64,000 nucleotides of DNA, taken from positions 124,001 to 188,000 of the forward strand of contig NOWV01000006.1 in NCBI GenBank assembly GCA_003344405.1, written 5' to 3'. Source of the stretch: Trichoplax sp. H2 (taxonomy: Eukaryota > Placozoa > Uniplacotomia > Trichoplacea). The notes beneath the pieces are model-generated. The model made no database searches and was not told where the DNA came from. It saw nothing but the letters and a program-made list of their open reading frames with translations. Of the stretch, positions 27,101 through 40,200 are shown in pieces; position 1 is the first letter of the stretch; every line of letters begins with the position of its first letter. The translations under genes and the position numbers were made by a program.

Positions 27101-28706
27101 GGCGCTATTAATCATGAGTAGCTAACACTGTTACTGAAGGATTGCTAAAAATTTCCGTATGACGACATTAGAATTGATAGGTATATTCGTAAGTCTGTAT
27201 ACCATTGTTAAATATAATATCGGTTAAAATGTCATTATACTTTATAGTTATAGGTTTTACCTTTCCAGGTAATAATATATTGGCCAGTTTTGCATAGAAA
27301 TAAAACGTCGCTTTCTCATATTCTTCCTCCCAATCATACCACGGGAGATATTCATTGTCATCTCGTGATATTTTAACATTCTTACCATATGGTGAGGTAT
27401 GAGAACGAAGACGATGTTGATAGCGAACACCATAAGATGTAAATTCTAATTGATTGATTTCACTATCGCTAAAAGCTCGATCATTATTATCCTCTTCATC
27501 ATCATCCAACATGTCATTGCTGTCATAATCATTTTCATCGCTATCAATCATTTGCTGTGTCCATTTTAAAGTTTGATCTTTAATATTGTATTCTATTGGA
27601 TATTTTGAACATTCGTATAGAAATGAACAAGAGTATTTTAGATAATTAAGCTTATTAAATTATGGTAATTCATAATTTAGCCATATTATTAATTTAATAA
27701 TAATGGTAGGTCATCATCTTACTCTATATTTGTTATGTAGGGAACTAAATTTCTATTACCAAGAAAAGGGATTAAATACATTAATTAATGGTAAAGTAAA
27801 TCTAAGAACACTTTTTTGGTGACGTAGATTTAGTTTCATAGATAGTAGTATATAAGTACATTTAATACTGAAAATTATAATATAGCATATAAAATATACA
27901 ATCAATTATAGTCACACCTAATTTAAAATTTGTACCGATAGATTAACTTAACGATGGTATAGCTTATTAAATAACGGGAACTCATAAAGACATTCATATA
28001 CCGCTGTGATAATAGCGTAAATCAACTTACCTGGATAATGATGATTTAATGCATGAACTGTTGCTGTACCGTTAGTATGATCGCAAATGTTGTCTTTTAT
28101 TGTACAAGCTAAACGGAATTCAGTCATAAATAGATTTACATCAATTATTGAACCATTCCGTGATAACTGTTGATTGATTTGGTGTACTTTTGAGTCTTTA
28201 AGCTGCTCATTTTCTGTAATTGGAAGTATCATTTGCGATCCAAGCCATTGATGAAATGGTGATAGCATAAATAAACATTAAAATAGGATTAATTAAAGAG
28301 GCAAACTAAAGTTAAAGATGGGATATGCTTAGTTTAATAAGATTATTTCACCTTGAGATTGTGTAAAAAAGAGAGTATCAAGTCTTTCCTGTAAGTTACG
28401 GCGTTGTAATTCAGCGCAGATCCCTATATGATCAAGTATTGATAGAAATTTGGAGAAATGAGCGAGAATTTTGTCTTTATTAGCGACAAGAAATAGTTGA
28501 TTCTGATCTGGGTGGATGGCACGCTTTATTTTATCCTGATTATAGATCTTCCATTGGCTTGCTGTTAATGGATCAATCATTTTATGGTGAATAAATCGAT
28601 TGATAACAGCATTAGTTGGCATCAATTGGGTTAAATCACGAAAGAATTCCGTTGCCAATTGATTGGAATTGAGAGATTTGATCGTGATGGAATCTTTGTC
28701 TTGCAT
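21157..28706 (-). CDS. Protein with JIP3/JIP4 (SPAG9)-type beta-propeller and unrecognised N-terminal half
   Basis: Exons from high to low: 28352-28706 (ATG), 28031-28213, 27261-27577, 26568-26644, 25593-25724, 25398-25435, 23920-24520, 22498-22565, 22215-22366, 21936-22107, 21638-21772, 21157-21470 (stop). All junctions agree in phase, although one propeller exon may be missing between 23920 and 22565. The C-terminal half matches the propeller of JIP3/JIP4 kinesin/dynein-JNK scaffolds: VWLCTKQGYIVVVDFG, FRVCTSSLLSIAAIP, MWIGSESGW, VFVGLVSGTLIVFER, LWCSCGNMLHVI, NTYQTIKEFDI, CLWIGSNIGSVLRLP, CSLRHRSAVRLLLP and a VMFSCGEGIEV end. ARHGEF17 has a similar propeller. The N-terminal half has a helical stretch of about 95 residues that could be CARD-like (RDLTQLMPTNAVINRFIHHK ... 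LDHIGICAELQRR), an Asp/Glu-rich segment (MLDDDEEDNND), possible coiled coil, and a Lys/Arg-rich block (KKNHSLKRLRKHNK). I see no RH1 or leucine-zipper region as in JIP3/4. Alternatively these are two adjacent genes. Confidence 0.72.
24650..25010. repeat. Tandem duplication of about 180 bp in an intron
   Basis: Two diverged copies start near 24656 and 24838. Shared landmarks in each are tatattataagatcg / tatattacaagatcg, then gacatcgtcaattc / tcatcatcaattct, a ttcagcctc-like block with gtaatttt, and agattataatatcgatctg / agattatgaaatcgatctg. They lie in the intron between the exons at 25398-25435 and 23920-24520 of the JIP-propeller gene. The 63-residue N-terminal extension of the open frame reaching 24719 comes from this intronic sequence. 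Confidence 0.8.
26925..27215. repeat. Three tandem copies of a ~95-bp unit in an intron
   Basis: Units near 26930, 27030 and 27125 share gaaggattgctaaa, actataatagaattgacgg and gatatatttgtaaat, followed by a ccattaat and gagcggctat-like tail. They lie between the exons at 27261-27577 and 26568-26644 of the JIP-propeller gene. No coding sense is apparent. Confidence 0.82.
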
Positions 28707-28749
28707 CTTGGCTAAGGATTATTACTTAAAGTGATATAGAATAGTTTCT

Positions 28750-29015
28750 ATATCCAAGCAAATCAAAAATTAAAATTACGAGAGAATAATTGCAAGATGA
28801 TCGAGTAGAGGTACACTTTAAAAATTGAACTGAAGTAAATTAATGATAGAATTACGAGCATTACTTATGGTGACATAGAATAGTATATATGAACGAGACC
28901 GGATGCGAAATCGGTCATATTGCAAACTGCCCGGGCAGTTTGGTATATTCAAGTAAATCAATAATGAAAATTACAAGAGAATAGTTGCAAGATGATTGAA
29001 TAGAGGAATGCTTTT
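28750..29015. repeat. Two direct repeats of ~65 bp, 190 bp apart
   Basis: Copies near 28755-28825 and 28945-29015 share aagcaaatcaaaaattaaaa / aagtaaatcaataatgaaaa, attac(g/a)agagaata(a/g)ttgcaagatgat and gtagagg / atagagg. They sit just upstream of the start of the JIP-propeller gene, so they may overlap its promoter. Confidence 0.75.
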
Positions 29016-32000
29016 AAATTGGGTTGAAAAAATTCATAGTTACTATTGAGCTTGATCTTGGCCTAGATATTGTGGCTTAAATGCTATAGCAACTGGTTTC
29101 AATAGCGTTTCATTATTATTATTATTGGCTAATCGTTGTAAATGATACAACTAGCTAATGATCAAAGTGGCTACTTGGTAATAGATATGGAATTTTAACT
29201 AGTCATTGTTAGCCTACTATTTAATATCGAAGTAGCTATTAAGTAGAGAAGGGCATAATAAGAGTATTAAGATACAAATTGAATCGCATAATATAGAATT
29301 AGTAAAATCTATGCTACTATCTGCCAATTTCATTGTTAATATTCAGTAATTCTAGAAGAAAATTGGCGTGGCAGATGTTCTTATATTGCAAATCGGAACA
29401 TCATGCTCGTATATATAGAATATACGTAGGTTTTATATTAGATACTAACGACTATATTTCTAATACGCCAAGCCTAGGGTTGTAGCATTTAATTTTTTTA
29501 CGTGTATTCCAATATCTTGGGCAAAAAGCCTGTTGGACAGATGTCATTATACTGTAATGTAAATTGGCTACACTACCTTATAAAAAAAATGTCTACAGCT
29601 GCTATACGTATACAGTATATAAACTTATGCTCTACATCTCAATATTTCTTTCTTTTGGTAATAGAGTTCAGCATAATAGTAAAAGGTATCATAATCCAAG
29701 TCTAGTTCTGCTTTATATTGTCGTAGATTAGAGTCGACACTAGCAAATTCATCATTTGAGCTAGGTATTGAAGTAATATTGTGGCATGAATGTAAATAGA
29801 AATTTGGAGTCTATAACAGAGACTACCTCTAGGATATACTATCCTGATGTTCTAATTTTTGATAAATGAATTTGGTATTTGGCTATTTCATTAATTTCTT
29901 GAAGAAATAGCCATCATAGTCCGTAAGCTTCGCTACAATACAGAGAAATAACTGAATTCTATTTTTGCTAAAGTTATAACTGCTATTGATGAAAACTGAG
30001 TCCTGACTGTATACTGATATGATGGAATGTTTTCTTTAAGGAGGAGCTAGCATAAATGGCATCCTAGCATTGGTATTAGAATACTGTGTATACCTTAAAA
30101 AGGCCCTACCACCTATATTGTGAGCATAATTTATATCTGCCATAAGATCAACAACTAAATAACTAAGAATGATAATTAAAATTAAACTTTTATACTTAAA
30201 GCTTATTTTTCATGAGTACTCATTCGTATGACTTGTAATAAAATTTAATGATATGAAATTATAAGAAAGTTGCAATCACTCAATCATAGCAATAGCTTTT
30301 AGAACTCTATCTAGCAAGAATTCGGTCTTGATTTTATTGCAAACGAAGCCAACAGACTAATAATTTCGCCTATCATGGAAATCAAGTACATGCATCGTAT
30401 TTTTCTCCACTGTAGAGTATTTTAATCATTGAAAGTTGTTGACAAACGGACGGAGTTGTGCTACTAGGAATGATAGTGTAGATTATACTATAGTTCAATT
30501 CCAAATGCTAATTTAGATTGTTCTCCTCGTATGCTAGTACTATCAAGATCAATTAAGATATTACTTCAATAAATGTTAAAATATTGATCGAGTGTTTACA
30601 GTAATCATAAATTAGGTAAGAGTAACCCTTTGGCATAATTTAGCATATTTATAAAAACGATCGTTGATAGCTGTATGGTTAGAGCTTCTTTTAGTTTTGA
30701 ATTGCGGCCTGAACCAAGTTTGCTCATAATTACTCTAACTAAAGTTGAAGTTACAGGAAAAGCAGTTTGAAATTCTAATATAGCCGGCCATCGTCTTATG
30801 ATTAGATCAGACCATTCATTTTGTTTGTACAGCACGTCTTATGAAGTTACTACTGTAGAATCTTTTTCCGGTAAGTACTACCACTTGAGTACAACAATTA
30901 CCCAATAGCCAATCTCAATTCTAGATATTACGGCAATCATTTTATACGATCATATTGGGATCATCAGTTTAAGCCATTATGGAGCTACTATTTGGTATAA
31001 CTTAAGTCATCTGTGACACTAGCCTAAATTGCATTTACTAGCTACAACTAGTAACTTACGATCACATCATTTGCTTTAATTTTAATGCAATCGTAACCAA
31101 GTTGTTGTCAATAGTTTAGGCTAAGCAAAGATTGCTGGTGCCATTTAGGATAATGTAAACCATGAAATGTGCAACTTAAATAGTAATTATCTTTATGGTA
31201 GATCTTACAGTAACTGAGTGGTAATACAATCTCGATTAAGTTATAAAATCAATTTAAGAAAAGGTAAAACTCCATTTAGTCTAAATAGACGCCATTCATG
31301 GAAGCAGTTAGAAAGATACTTATTAATAACGATAATTTTGAGGCTTGATGATGGAAATAACTTGACTATCTTCTGAAAACATAATCTAGCGATAGAATGG
31401 GCTTTAAATCTAGCAAAATTTGTCATTTAAGATAGTATAAAATATTCAAATCCAATTTAAGTGTCGCTCAGCAATAGTAGTGTCGTTAATACTTCATTAC
31501 AATATTAATATAGCTTCTAATAAAATCCTGATCGAGTTACTACGATCGGTTTAAGTAAAAGAAAATTGCAGGGTTATTTACAGATTGGGTTCGTCTAGTA
31601 GGACAAGACTGTAGTTTACTTATGGTCACCTGTTACAATTTTAAATTATACATTGATCACTTACAATTTGTGCAAGACTCTACCAATATGGTCGAGATTC
31701 ATCAATAAGCTTGATTTTGCTTGACAGTAGATATAGGATCTAGCTAGCTATGGAAATTCGTTGACATACAATTTCTCCAGGTTTGGCTTTTAAATTTAAA
31801 TGAAATGATTATGTGATGTATATCGCGCTTACTGCTATTATCTATTAATTAATCGATAGCGTGGTTGTTTTTATTGAGCACCTTGAACATATGGAGCAGC
31901 TATTATGCATTGCATACGTACACGATCACACACCAATCGAAAATAGTATTGCTTTAGCATAATATGCTCGATAGTACAAGAAATTATCGGTAAAAAGATT

Positions 32001-33419
32001 GGAGAGGGGGATTGGCAATTATTTTAAAATCGTATTTCGGTTGTTAATAATTTGATTAACGGAGGTAGAGTGATCATCTACTAATCTTCTGTTCATGATT
32101 GGTCTATTTTTGCAGTTATAGGGATCTATCCAAGCTTATACCCCGCTGATTATGAACTTGACCTTAGTTATAACTGTTAATCGGTCAAGATCTAAGAAGA
32201 ATTCATTGATGAATATTTCCAACAGATTTTATATGGACGATAAAAATTGAATTAATAAATTAGTCAAACACACAAGCTGCTAACCTTTCGATGTATTATA
32301 GATCTTGGATAAAAATACTTCTATTTAATTTCATTTTGAGCCACCACTTGATTTAGCATTGGTATTATAGACAAATACTGTATGCTGTAGGTATTTAAAA
32401 TAAGTATTCCCAGTTCATGCGAGACGAACAAACCTTTTAAGCCCAATTAAAGAACATAATATAGTTTGTTTATACTGTTGGAAGGACAGAGTGAGCTAAT
32501 GCTTGAGATATCATGCTGGAATAAAATAAATATTCTTCATTCATCATACGGTCCTTCATGGAATATACAGTTACGCCCGTCATTGATTGATCCTTATATC
32601 CATTCCATTAAAATAGATATCTTTCTAGCCTTAATGGCTGCTAGCAAAATGGATGCACGCTTATATAATTCGTATCTATAATTATGCAGTCATGCAAGGC
32701 TTTTGCAGCTTTGCATTTAGCATGGCAATTACACATACTTTGCTGTCAGAAACAAAATATCCAAATAGCCTTTGCAAAAGACCTTGTTTTCTAAACTTTT
32801 CCAGTTAATTTAAGAATTGTCCATACAAAACCATACATTTACTTAATGTACAGAAATTAATGTGAAAAGGCGAGCCAATACCAGTAATGGCTGCATTACG
32901 GGCTTCGGCTGAAACACTTTTCAAAATTAGTTATTGGTTTGAAATACTTTGAAATTTTACACTATTTCGCTATTCTTCAACTAAAGTCGTAATATTCTTA
33001 AAGATTTATACCGTATATATTTAAAATAACTCGAAAATTACGATACTTCGATTAATTTGAAAGTAGGTCTTACCCACTGATTAGATTATTTATGAATAAT
33101 CCAGTTTTTGTTCTTACGCAGGGTTAAAATACCAACAATTTTATGATATGTAGTAAAAGAATCTGAGGTGTTCTACCTAATTTTCATATAAAATATTTGT
33201 CTAAAGTCCAGATTAATTTTTAAAAGGACTTATTAAGACTTAAAATTCTCATATTTTGCGGTTAATTCTTAACATGATATCCATCACATTTATATTTGTA
33301 TTTATATTTTGTTCAATCACCCGCGTGTTTAGTCATTAATCTACCTATCTGTGCGTCGAATGTATCTTATTTTGCTTGTTATATCTATCATGTCTTTCAC
33401 ATTCACGTTGCTTTCTCTA

Positions 33420-33480
33420 TTTATCTGTTTATCTATCTATCTATCTATTTGTCTATCTATCTATCTACCTATCTATTTAC
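33420..33480. repeat. CTAT tetranucleotide microsatellite
   Basis: An interrupted run of ctat/tatc units. The open frames over it (33296-33618) read as Tyr-Leu-Ser-Ile repeats and are products of the microsatellite, not genes. Confidence 0.95.
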
Positions 33481-34233
33481 AATTCTATGTCTATACATAA
33501 TTATCTATGTACAGTATATCGGCCTATCGATGCTCATCTTACAATTCAAGTAAATCTGTTCGTCGTTTTTCTCAAATATCGGAAACGAATTAAAAATGAA
33601 TCGGCTATATGGGTGTAAATGTGGCATGGGTTATGAGAGGTTATGAAAAATATATTTCACACTTTATTTCGATTTCCATTCAGCACAAAATTTAATAGCT
33701 TTTATTAATGAGATTTATTGAGATAGAGCAGATTACCGTCAATTACACTATCAAAAGATACACGCTAAATAAAACGGGTTTGTTTTAAATATTGTTCTAG
33801 TAACACTAGAAGAATCTTGCAAGTACTTACGCCTTACGTTATATGTGATTAGCATATACACGATGTTTCTACAGCTTTAAAGAATATAATTAAACTATTA
33901 AATAATCTTGATATTTAATTATCATAATCTATCTAATAGACCTAAAGATACTATGATTGGACTAAAGCATATCAATTTAAAATTCATACGAAACCTACAA
34001 TTATATATATTATCTATGTAGTAAATGAAAGATGTTGAATAATTCTTATTATGTACGATGTCTGGAAAATAGGAAAGAATAATATTTCATAATATTAAAC
34101 TGTTAGTAAAACCATGATAAGGTAAAATTAGAGGTAATAAACAGTATCCACACATACGAAATTATCCGTAAATCAATCAGCAAATCATCATTAAATCATG
34201 CTAAAGTAGTACAGTATATCACGATTTATTGTT

Positions 34234-37200
34234 CTACTGTCTAAAAAAAGCTTCGCTTTCAGGAACTCTACAGAGAATACTGTACTGATTCTTTGCATTA
34301 GTTAAGATAAAAGATGATTGTTGAGAATTCCATTTCATACTCCACGCGGTAAAGTAAGGAAAAGACAAAATATGGAGTAACTTTAAAGTTGTGGCTTGGT
34401 AAATATACATTTTTCTGACCACACGATCAAATGTGAAGTAGAATTTCTGTGACCATAAGTTTTCTATATTTAGAACTTGTGTATAAGTACTTAGTTCTAA
34501 TTTGTTTTTCTTAAAGCCTTTAACCAATACATCTTGATATGGATCCAAAACCTATTTATAATTATTATTTCATCATGATTAATATCATTCTCAATATGAT
34601 AGCTTAATGTTAAAATTAAGAAAATTAATTACAGAGAAATGATCTTCTTTTGTGATTAAAAAGTATTCGTTCCGATCTTGCGGAATAATCGCTTTCTTCA
34701 TTCAAGAAGGAATATGAATTAAATTTAAGAATCACACAGAACAATCTCGTATTAAATTGGTTTAAAGATGCAAATCATGTTGGAAAGGATTCTCCATTGA
34801 ATGAAATTGCTTACAAAAATTTCTGTGTCGTTTGGTCCCCAAATTCTCTTGAAAATTTCTTGATCTAAATTGAAAATCGAGACTTTCATCTTCAATTTAC
34901 CTATATTTTTAGTTATTACGTCAATTTTTAAAGCCAGACCAGAACCAAATTGATACGTTAGTTGTTGCTTAAGTTTAATCCTATCGGTGCCAATTTTATA
35001 CCACTGTAAGAGTAAAAATTAATAGAGATAATTACTACCATATTTAAAGAAAATATGCTAATAAGATAAGCCAATTAATTCTGATAAGTACATGACTCAA
35101 ATGAAAGCTATTGTCCATTTATTGTTCTATTTACTTCTACTTCTATCGTTCAGCTTAATTAATTATTAAGAGCAATTACAGCTACCTTAATACTGCATTT
35201 GCAACAATCTTCTACCCATTGCCGAGTAATAAGATTGTAGTCGTCGAAATAGATTATTCTTATTTGTTCATGTATTTCCGTGTTATAATCAAAGCAGTTT
35301 ATTCTTGCTAAAGTATTACTATCGACCATAATGATTAAAGCTCGCTCGCCGTGATTGATTGTCTAAATAAGCAAATTTTTATATGCGTTGTTACTGCTTC
35401 TGTTCATTATCATCGATTATCATGTTAGATTGATGAATTTGTTACCAAACAAATAAGGATACATTGCTATCATTTATTATCTCTATTCCTTGTTCATAAG
35501 CCTGATCTACAGACTATAGTTCTTACCATAATATTTACTATTAATATTATATTGCTGTCAGCTTTACGATATCTTGATGATATTACTCTGAATTCTTTAA
35601 CTTGATCTGGTATATGAAATTCCGAAATTCTTTTTTCTCTCGTACCCGTTGTCGTGCATTGAAAGTTAGTCAACTTTCAAGTTATAGGATTTAACATTAA
35701 AACAGCTTTATAGTCATTTTCACCAGTCTAATATTAGTAGATATTATACATTCCATTTACCTCTGCTATTGTAATATGCCAGCGAAGTAATGACTGATCT
35801 GGAAGATCATCATTTTCTGGACATTTACATACGCCAACTAAGATTGCAGATGGAAAGTCATCATACAAGAAGCACTGCTGATATTTTTCATCTAGCTTAA
35901 TCGAGAACTTCTGTTCACTCCGATAACCTTGAAATATCTTATAGGATATTGCAATATTTATTAAGTTCTATAGCATGTATTTCAGGCAGAACTGATAATT
36001 TGGCAGTAATTTAAAGTCGAGATAATAAGATAGATTGATATCCTACCTTGATTTCGCAATTACCCTCTGCTCCGCATGTTATTAGTTGTGCAACAACTGG
36101 AATATCATCTATAAAGGTACAACTTGTGTCTATAATATTTTCATAGTCTTCATAGCCGATGCTCTCCTGGCGTCTTAATAATATATCGTTCCAGCCACTT
36201 TGCCATTCTATATATATATAGGGAGAGTGAGTGAAAGTAAAAAATATTGCGAAATAATTATTGATATACGCAGCTTGCTTTGATCTACTTTCATTGGAAC
36301 AACAGCTACCTGATAAATTATATTCATATACAGACTGAGAATTCTCATATTCATAGACTAGTAGTCTAGGAGTTTTAGGGATAAATGATAACTTTTTCAA
36401 GCCAATTGGACTATCTATCTTTAAACACTTATTAGCCAGCCCGTTGATAGTTTTAATTACTGTTATCTGTAAAGAAGAAAGTATTTTTGACGAGGGTTAT
36501 AAGGATACCATTAGCCTTTCGTGATCAATCTATGATTGCTTAATTAAGGCAGAAGAAAGAATTAAATAATACTATAATACTTCGTAATGGCTTAGAATTG
36601 CAATCAATTGCCCATCATTAGAAATTTTAATAGCATCGATGTTAAATGGACTTTGATAGATGGGTACAAAGAAATTTCCAAAATTCTGAACTATATCAAA
36701 TGTAGTTTGGCTGTTAGGTTCCGTGGCTATAACACCAAGAATTTTTCCATAGGCCATAGCAATTGTAGCATCACGCTGCCCAATATGCACAACATGATCT
36801 AATATGTGGCCTTGGCCAACATTATTACTCAGTTTAACTTGATTATTAGACCAGATAATTCGCGCCGGTACCGTATATATCTGCTTATATTGATGTTCTT
36901 CTATATCCCAAATCTATAAATTGAGAACTATATTAATGCCTGATATCATCGTATGTAATCTTCAAATAAATTATAAATACGAAAAAAATTCTTGACCTGC
37001 AATTTATAGCTAATTATTTCTCGTTTCTTATCAAATTGATGATCTTGATTCCGCCAAAATAGAATCATTCTGCCATTTTGTATAAATTCACACTGATGTA
37101 CACCGGCTTCGAAGAAGAAGGGATTGTTTACTGATTGAATTTGACTACCATCGATTCTCCAAATCTGTATAAATTAGATATGTATATATTATAATATATG

Positions 37201-40200
37201 TTACTACAAGTAAATCGTCGATAAATTCATTAAATCAGTTTAAAGTTAAAGAAATTTGATTTTAAAAAAACCCAGATAAATTCACTCCTTCATTAATTTT
37301 GTGTTTAGTAATGTGTTAAACAAACCTAGTAATATACATAATTATGAAAAACATAGCCAGAAGTAGGTTATATATCGATACCCGCCCTACTGCTGGCTAA
37401 AAATTTGATCAATATTAGTTTGATGACTTATGAAATAGAAATATATTACTTGCCTTGGCTTCTTTTTTATCTCTTCGTAATGTTAATATAATATTTCTAC
37501 CGTCATCAATCCAACTGAACTGTAGATCGTAGCAGTTCAAATCCTCCATAATGTTAGAATTTTTATCGATAAACTGGAGTTCTTCTGTAGTTTCAATGTT
37601 ATATACTACCCATTTCCATGACTGCTGCTTATTAAGAAATTGCAACAACACATAATACTTTATAGTTCGTTACAAAATTTTAAAAGGCATATTATAACAA
37701 GAATAACATAGGCAATCTGCAAATTAACTTTGTTACTAAAATCTGTAATTTGCTAATTAAATATATAATACACATTATAGTTTGTCATAAATTTTACACG
37801 ATTCTAGTAGAATTTCTTATATTGTTTAAGAATGAATAGCACAGTCTGTAATTATCTCTTAATGTTATCTTAATGGCTTACCTCGCATTCATACCGATAA
37901 GCAATAATAGTACCGTCGATAGAAATTCGAAGGGCATAAACATCTTGCTTTAGTGGAGTTAGTTTAAATAAGACCTGCGAAGTTTCATAATTTTTGCCCT
38001 AATTGGATTGAAGTAAATGCATAAGATATAAAATTAATTGAGAACTGCTGTTATGGATATAATCATCATTAATTATCAGAGTAGCGCCTACTTTTTATCT
38101 GTCATATAAGATAAAGGGTACATTATAAAATGAACAAATTTCATTATCATATCGATTTATTTTATAAAAGTATTTCAGCTTTATATTAGAAAAGGGATAA
38201 AAATCATAAATAGTAATGTATTTTATTGTTAGAGTTTGTACCTACTTTACATTCATAATGAAAATGAAAGTAAGATTAGAAAGGTATCAGACACTATTAA
38301 TGCTGTTAACTTCATCATTTAGAATTTATTTTTTAGTCATCTTAGGGTTATTAATTAAAAATGCAAATTGATGCTGAAAAAGTGACAAAATATGCAATTT
38401 TTACTAAATCATAAATTAAACGTAGATACAGCTATAAAATTATTTCTATTACTATGATTATATCCGATAGAAATGACTACAACACTGACTTTAGTAATTT
38501 TCTTCTGTTAATTTATGATTTGGTAAAAATTATGTATTGTTCCAAGAATTAAATATATTATGTTATAGAGAATAGTATAAGATAAAATAGCAATCTTCAT
38601 AAATGCTATCATGTGAACTAGGTTTACGTTCATAGCAGTATCTATTCGACTTGGATATTAATGGAATGCTTAAGATTTCTAGTTAGCATACATGTAAGGT
38701 AGTCTTACCACGATTTGACAGTCGTTTCGTCCATTATTGTTAGTACCAATTATTAACAAATTTCCTAATGATGAAATGCAACATCTTATGCTTCGATCGT
38801 TATACATTGCACCGATTTTTTTTGATGCTATCCAAGCGTTTTCTGCATTCTGAATATCCGGGTACCTAGCAACATTGTTTACAGTTTTATCTTTAACACT
38901 AGGATACGCAGCAATTTCATAGGATTAGCAATTTATGATATTAATTTCTTATTCACTTACACATTTATCATCCAATAGTAGCTTTTTCGATTTTTTGTAT
39001 TATTCGCTGCAAAGTGAATTGCTTTTTCAGTAATCCAGTGATTTTTTTTACCGAACATTAACAGAAATTGTACTAAGTCGCCAGTACTTCCATCCAAAAA
39101 TGACTCGTATTGATTAAACAGATGCAATAATTCATTAAATTTTTGCCAGTCCTAAACAAATACAATTATTAGAGCAGTAAATTAGTTTGCTAATTATCAG
39201 ATTTCGATATATTCTTTGTTTTGATTAAATGTAATTTAAAGTAAATTAATTCGAATTTTTTATGTTAATCTGTTGTTGTAAATACTTCAGCTTACTGCAA
39301 CCTATCGAAATATTATTTTGAACAAGGCGAAAAAATATCGAAATATTGCACTTATAATTATGAGTTAATAAGTTAAAATTTCAAGATTGATAAATCGATC
39401 ACAGGCTACAAGCTGATGTTACTACTATTGTATGCCGAAGCCTAGATGGCAGCATAGGAAATAAAACTGTTAAAATGGGTATCTAGTTATTATATGCCTT
39501 GAATGACTTTGCATATTTTGCTCAAAGAGTAACAATATAATTGCACATATTGAGCTACAAGACTTGTTAAGGTACTTATATGAAGCTACGTAGATGAAGA
39601 AAACGTATAAATGTGCTGCTATGCTATCCGCAAGCTACAAGTAGTACACTGTAGGATTAAGGATAAACTGTAAATGACCTTTCCAATTTTCTGCAAATAT
39701 TGAATACAGTTTATCAAGTCCAAGCGTAGGTCATACAATCCGTTGTGCGCTTCTATTTTAGCTGACATCCAATTAAAATCAGTCATGATACTTTCTAAAG
39801 CTATATCATTTTCAGCTTGTATAACATGGTATATAAGATACTGGTAGTAGTAATAATCATTAGGAAAAGACGACCAGTCGCGACCTTCTCTTTCACACTC
39901 CTTTAAATAACCATTAACTAAAGTTTGATGCATCCATTTCCAATGATCTGAAGGTGATTGATGCTCACAAGGTAGTTGCTGCAGATAATCGATGATCAGG
40001 TCATGAAGAACTAAATAGCACCTGTATAAGTTAGACAATTATTGTAATATAATTAATTTTTTTTTGCATTTTCAAATGGTGAATAATCGCTTGATTATTT
40101 AGAAATAATATAAAATAAGGATTGGAAATATAAATTTAAAAATTCGCTATAAAATGGGTTTTAGTGCGGCTTGTAGAGATAAACGAGGAGAAAGTAAACA

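Larger units (their letters stand above)
28707..34233. other. Intergenic region upstream of the JIP-propeller gene and downstream of the APAF1-like gene
   Basis: About 5.5 kb without a supportable gene. Open frames of 60-76 codons at 30605-30835 (-), 31241-31426 (-) and 32466-32681 (+) have no recognisable motif and no convincing splice partners. It contains the direct repeats at 28750-29015 and the simple repeat at 33420-33480, listed separately. Confidence 0.45.

Noticed and set aside
28214-28268. ATG at 28268 as the start of a separate gene
   Set aside because: The acceptor ttacag inside this frame at 28214 joins the upstream exon (28352-28706) in phase, which explains the open frame without a second gene; RNA data could reverse this.
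33296-33618. Open frames rich in Tyr-Leu-Ser-Ile repeats
   Set aside because: They translate a ctat microsatellite; two overlapping frames are open for the same reason.
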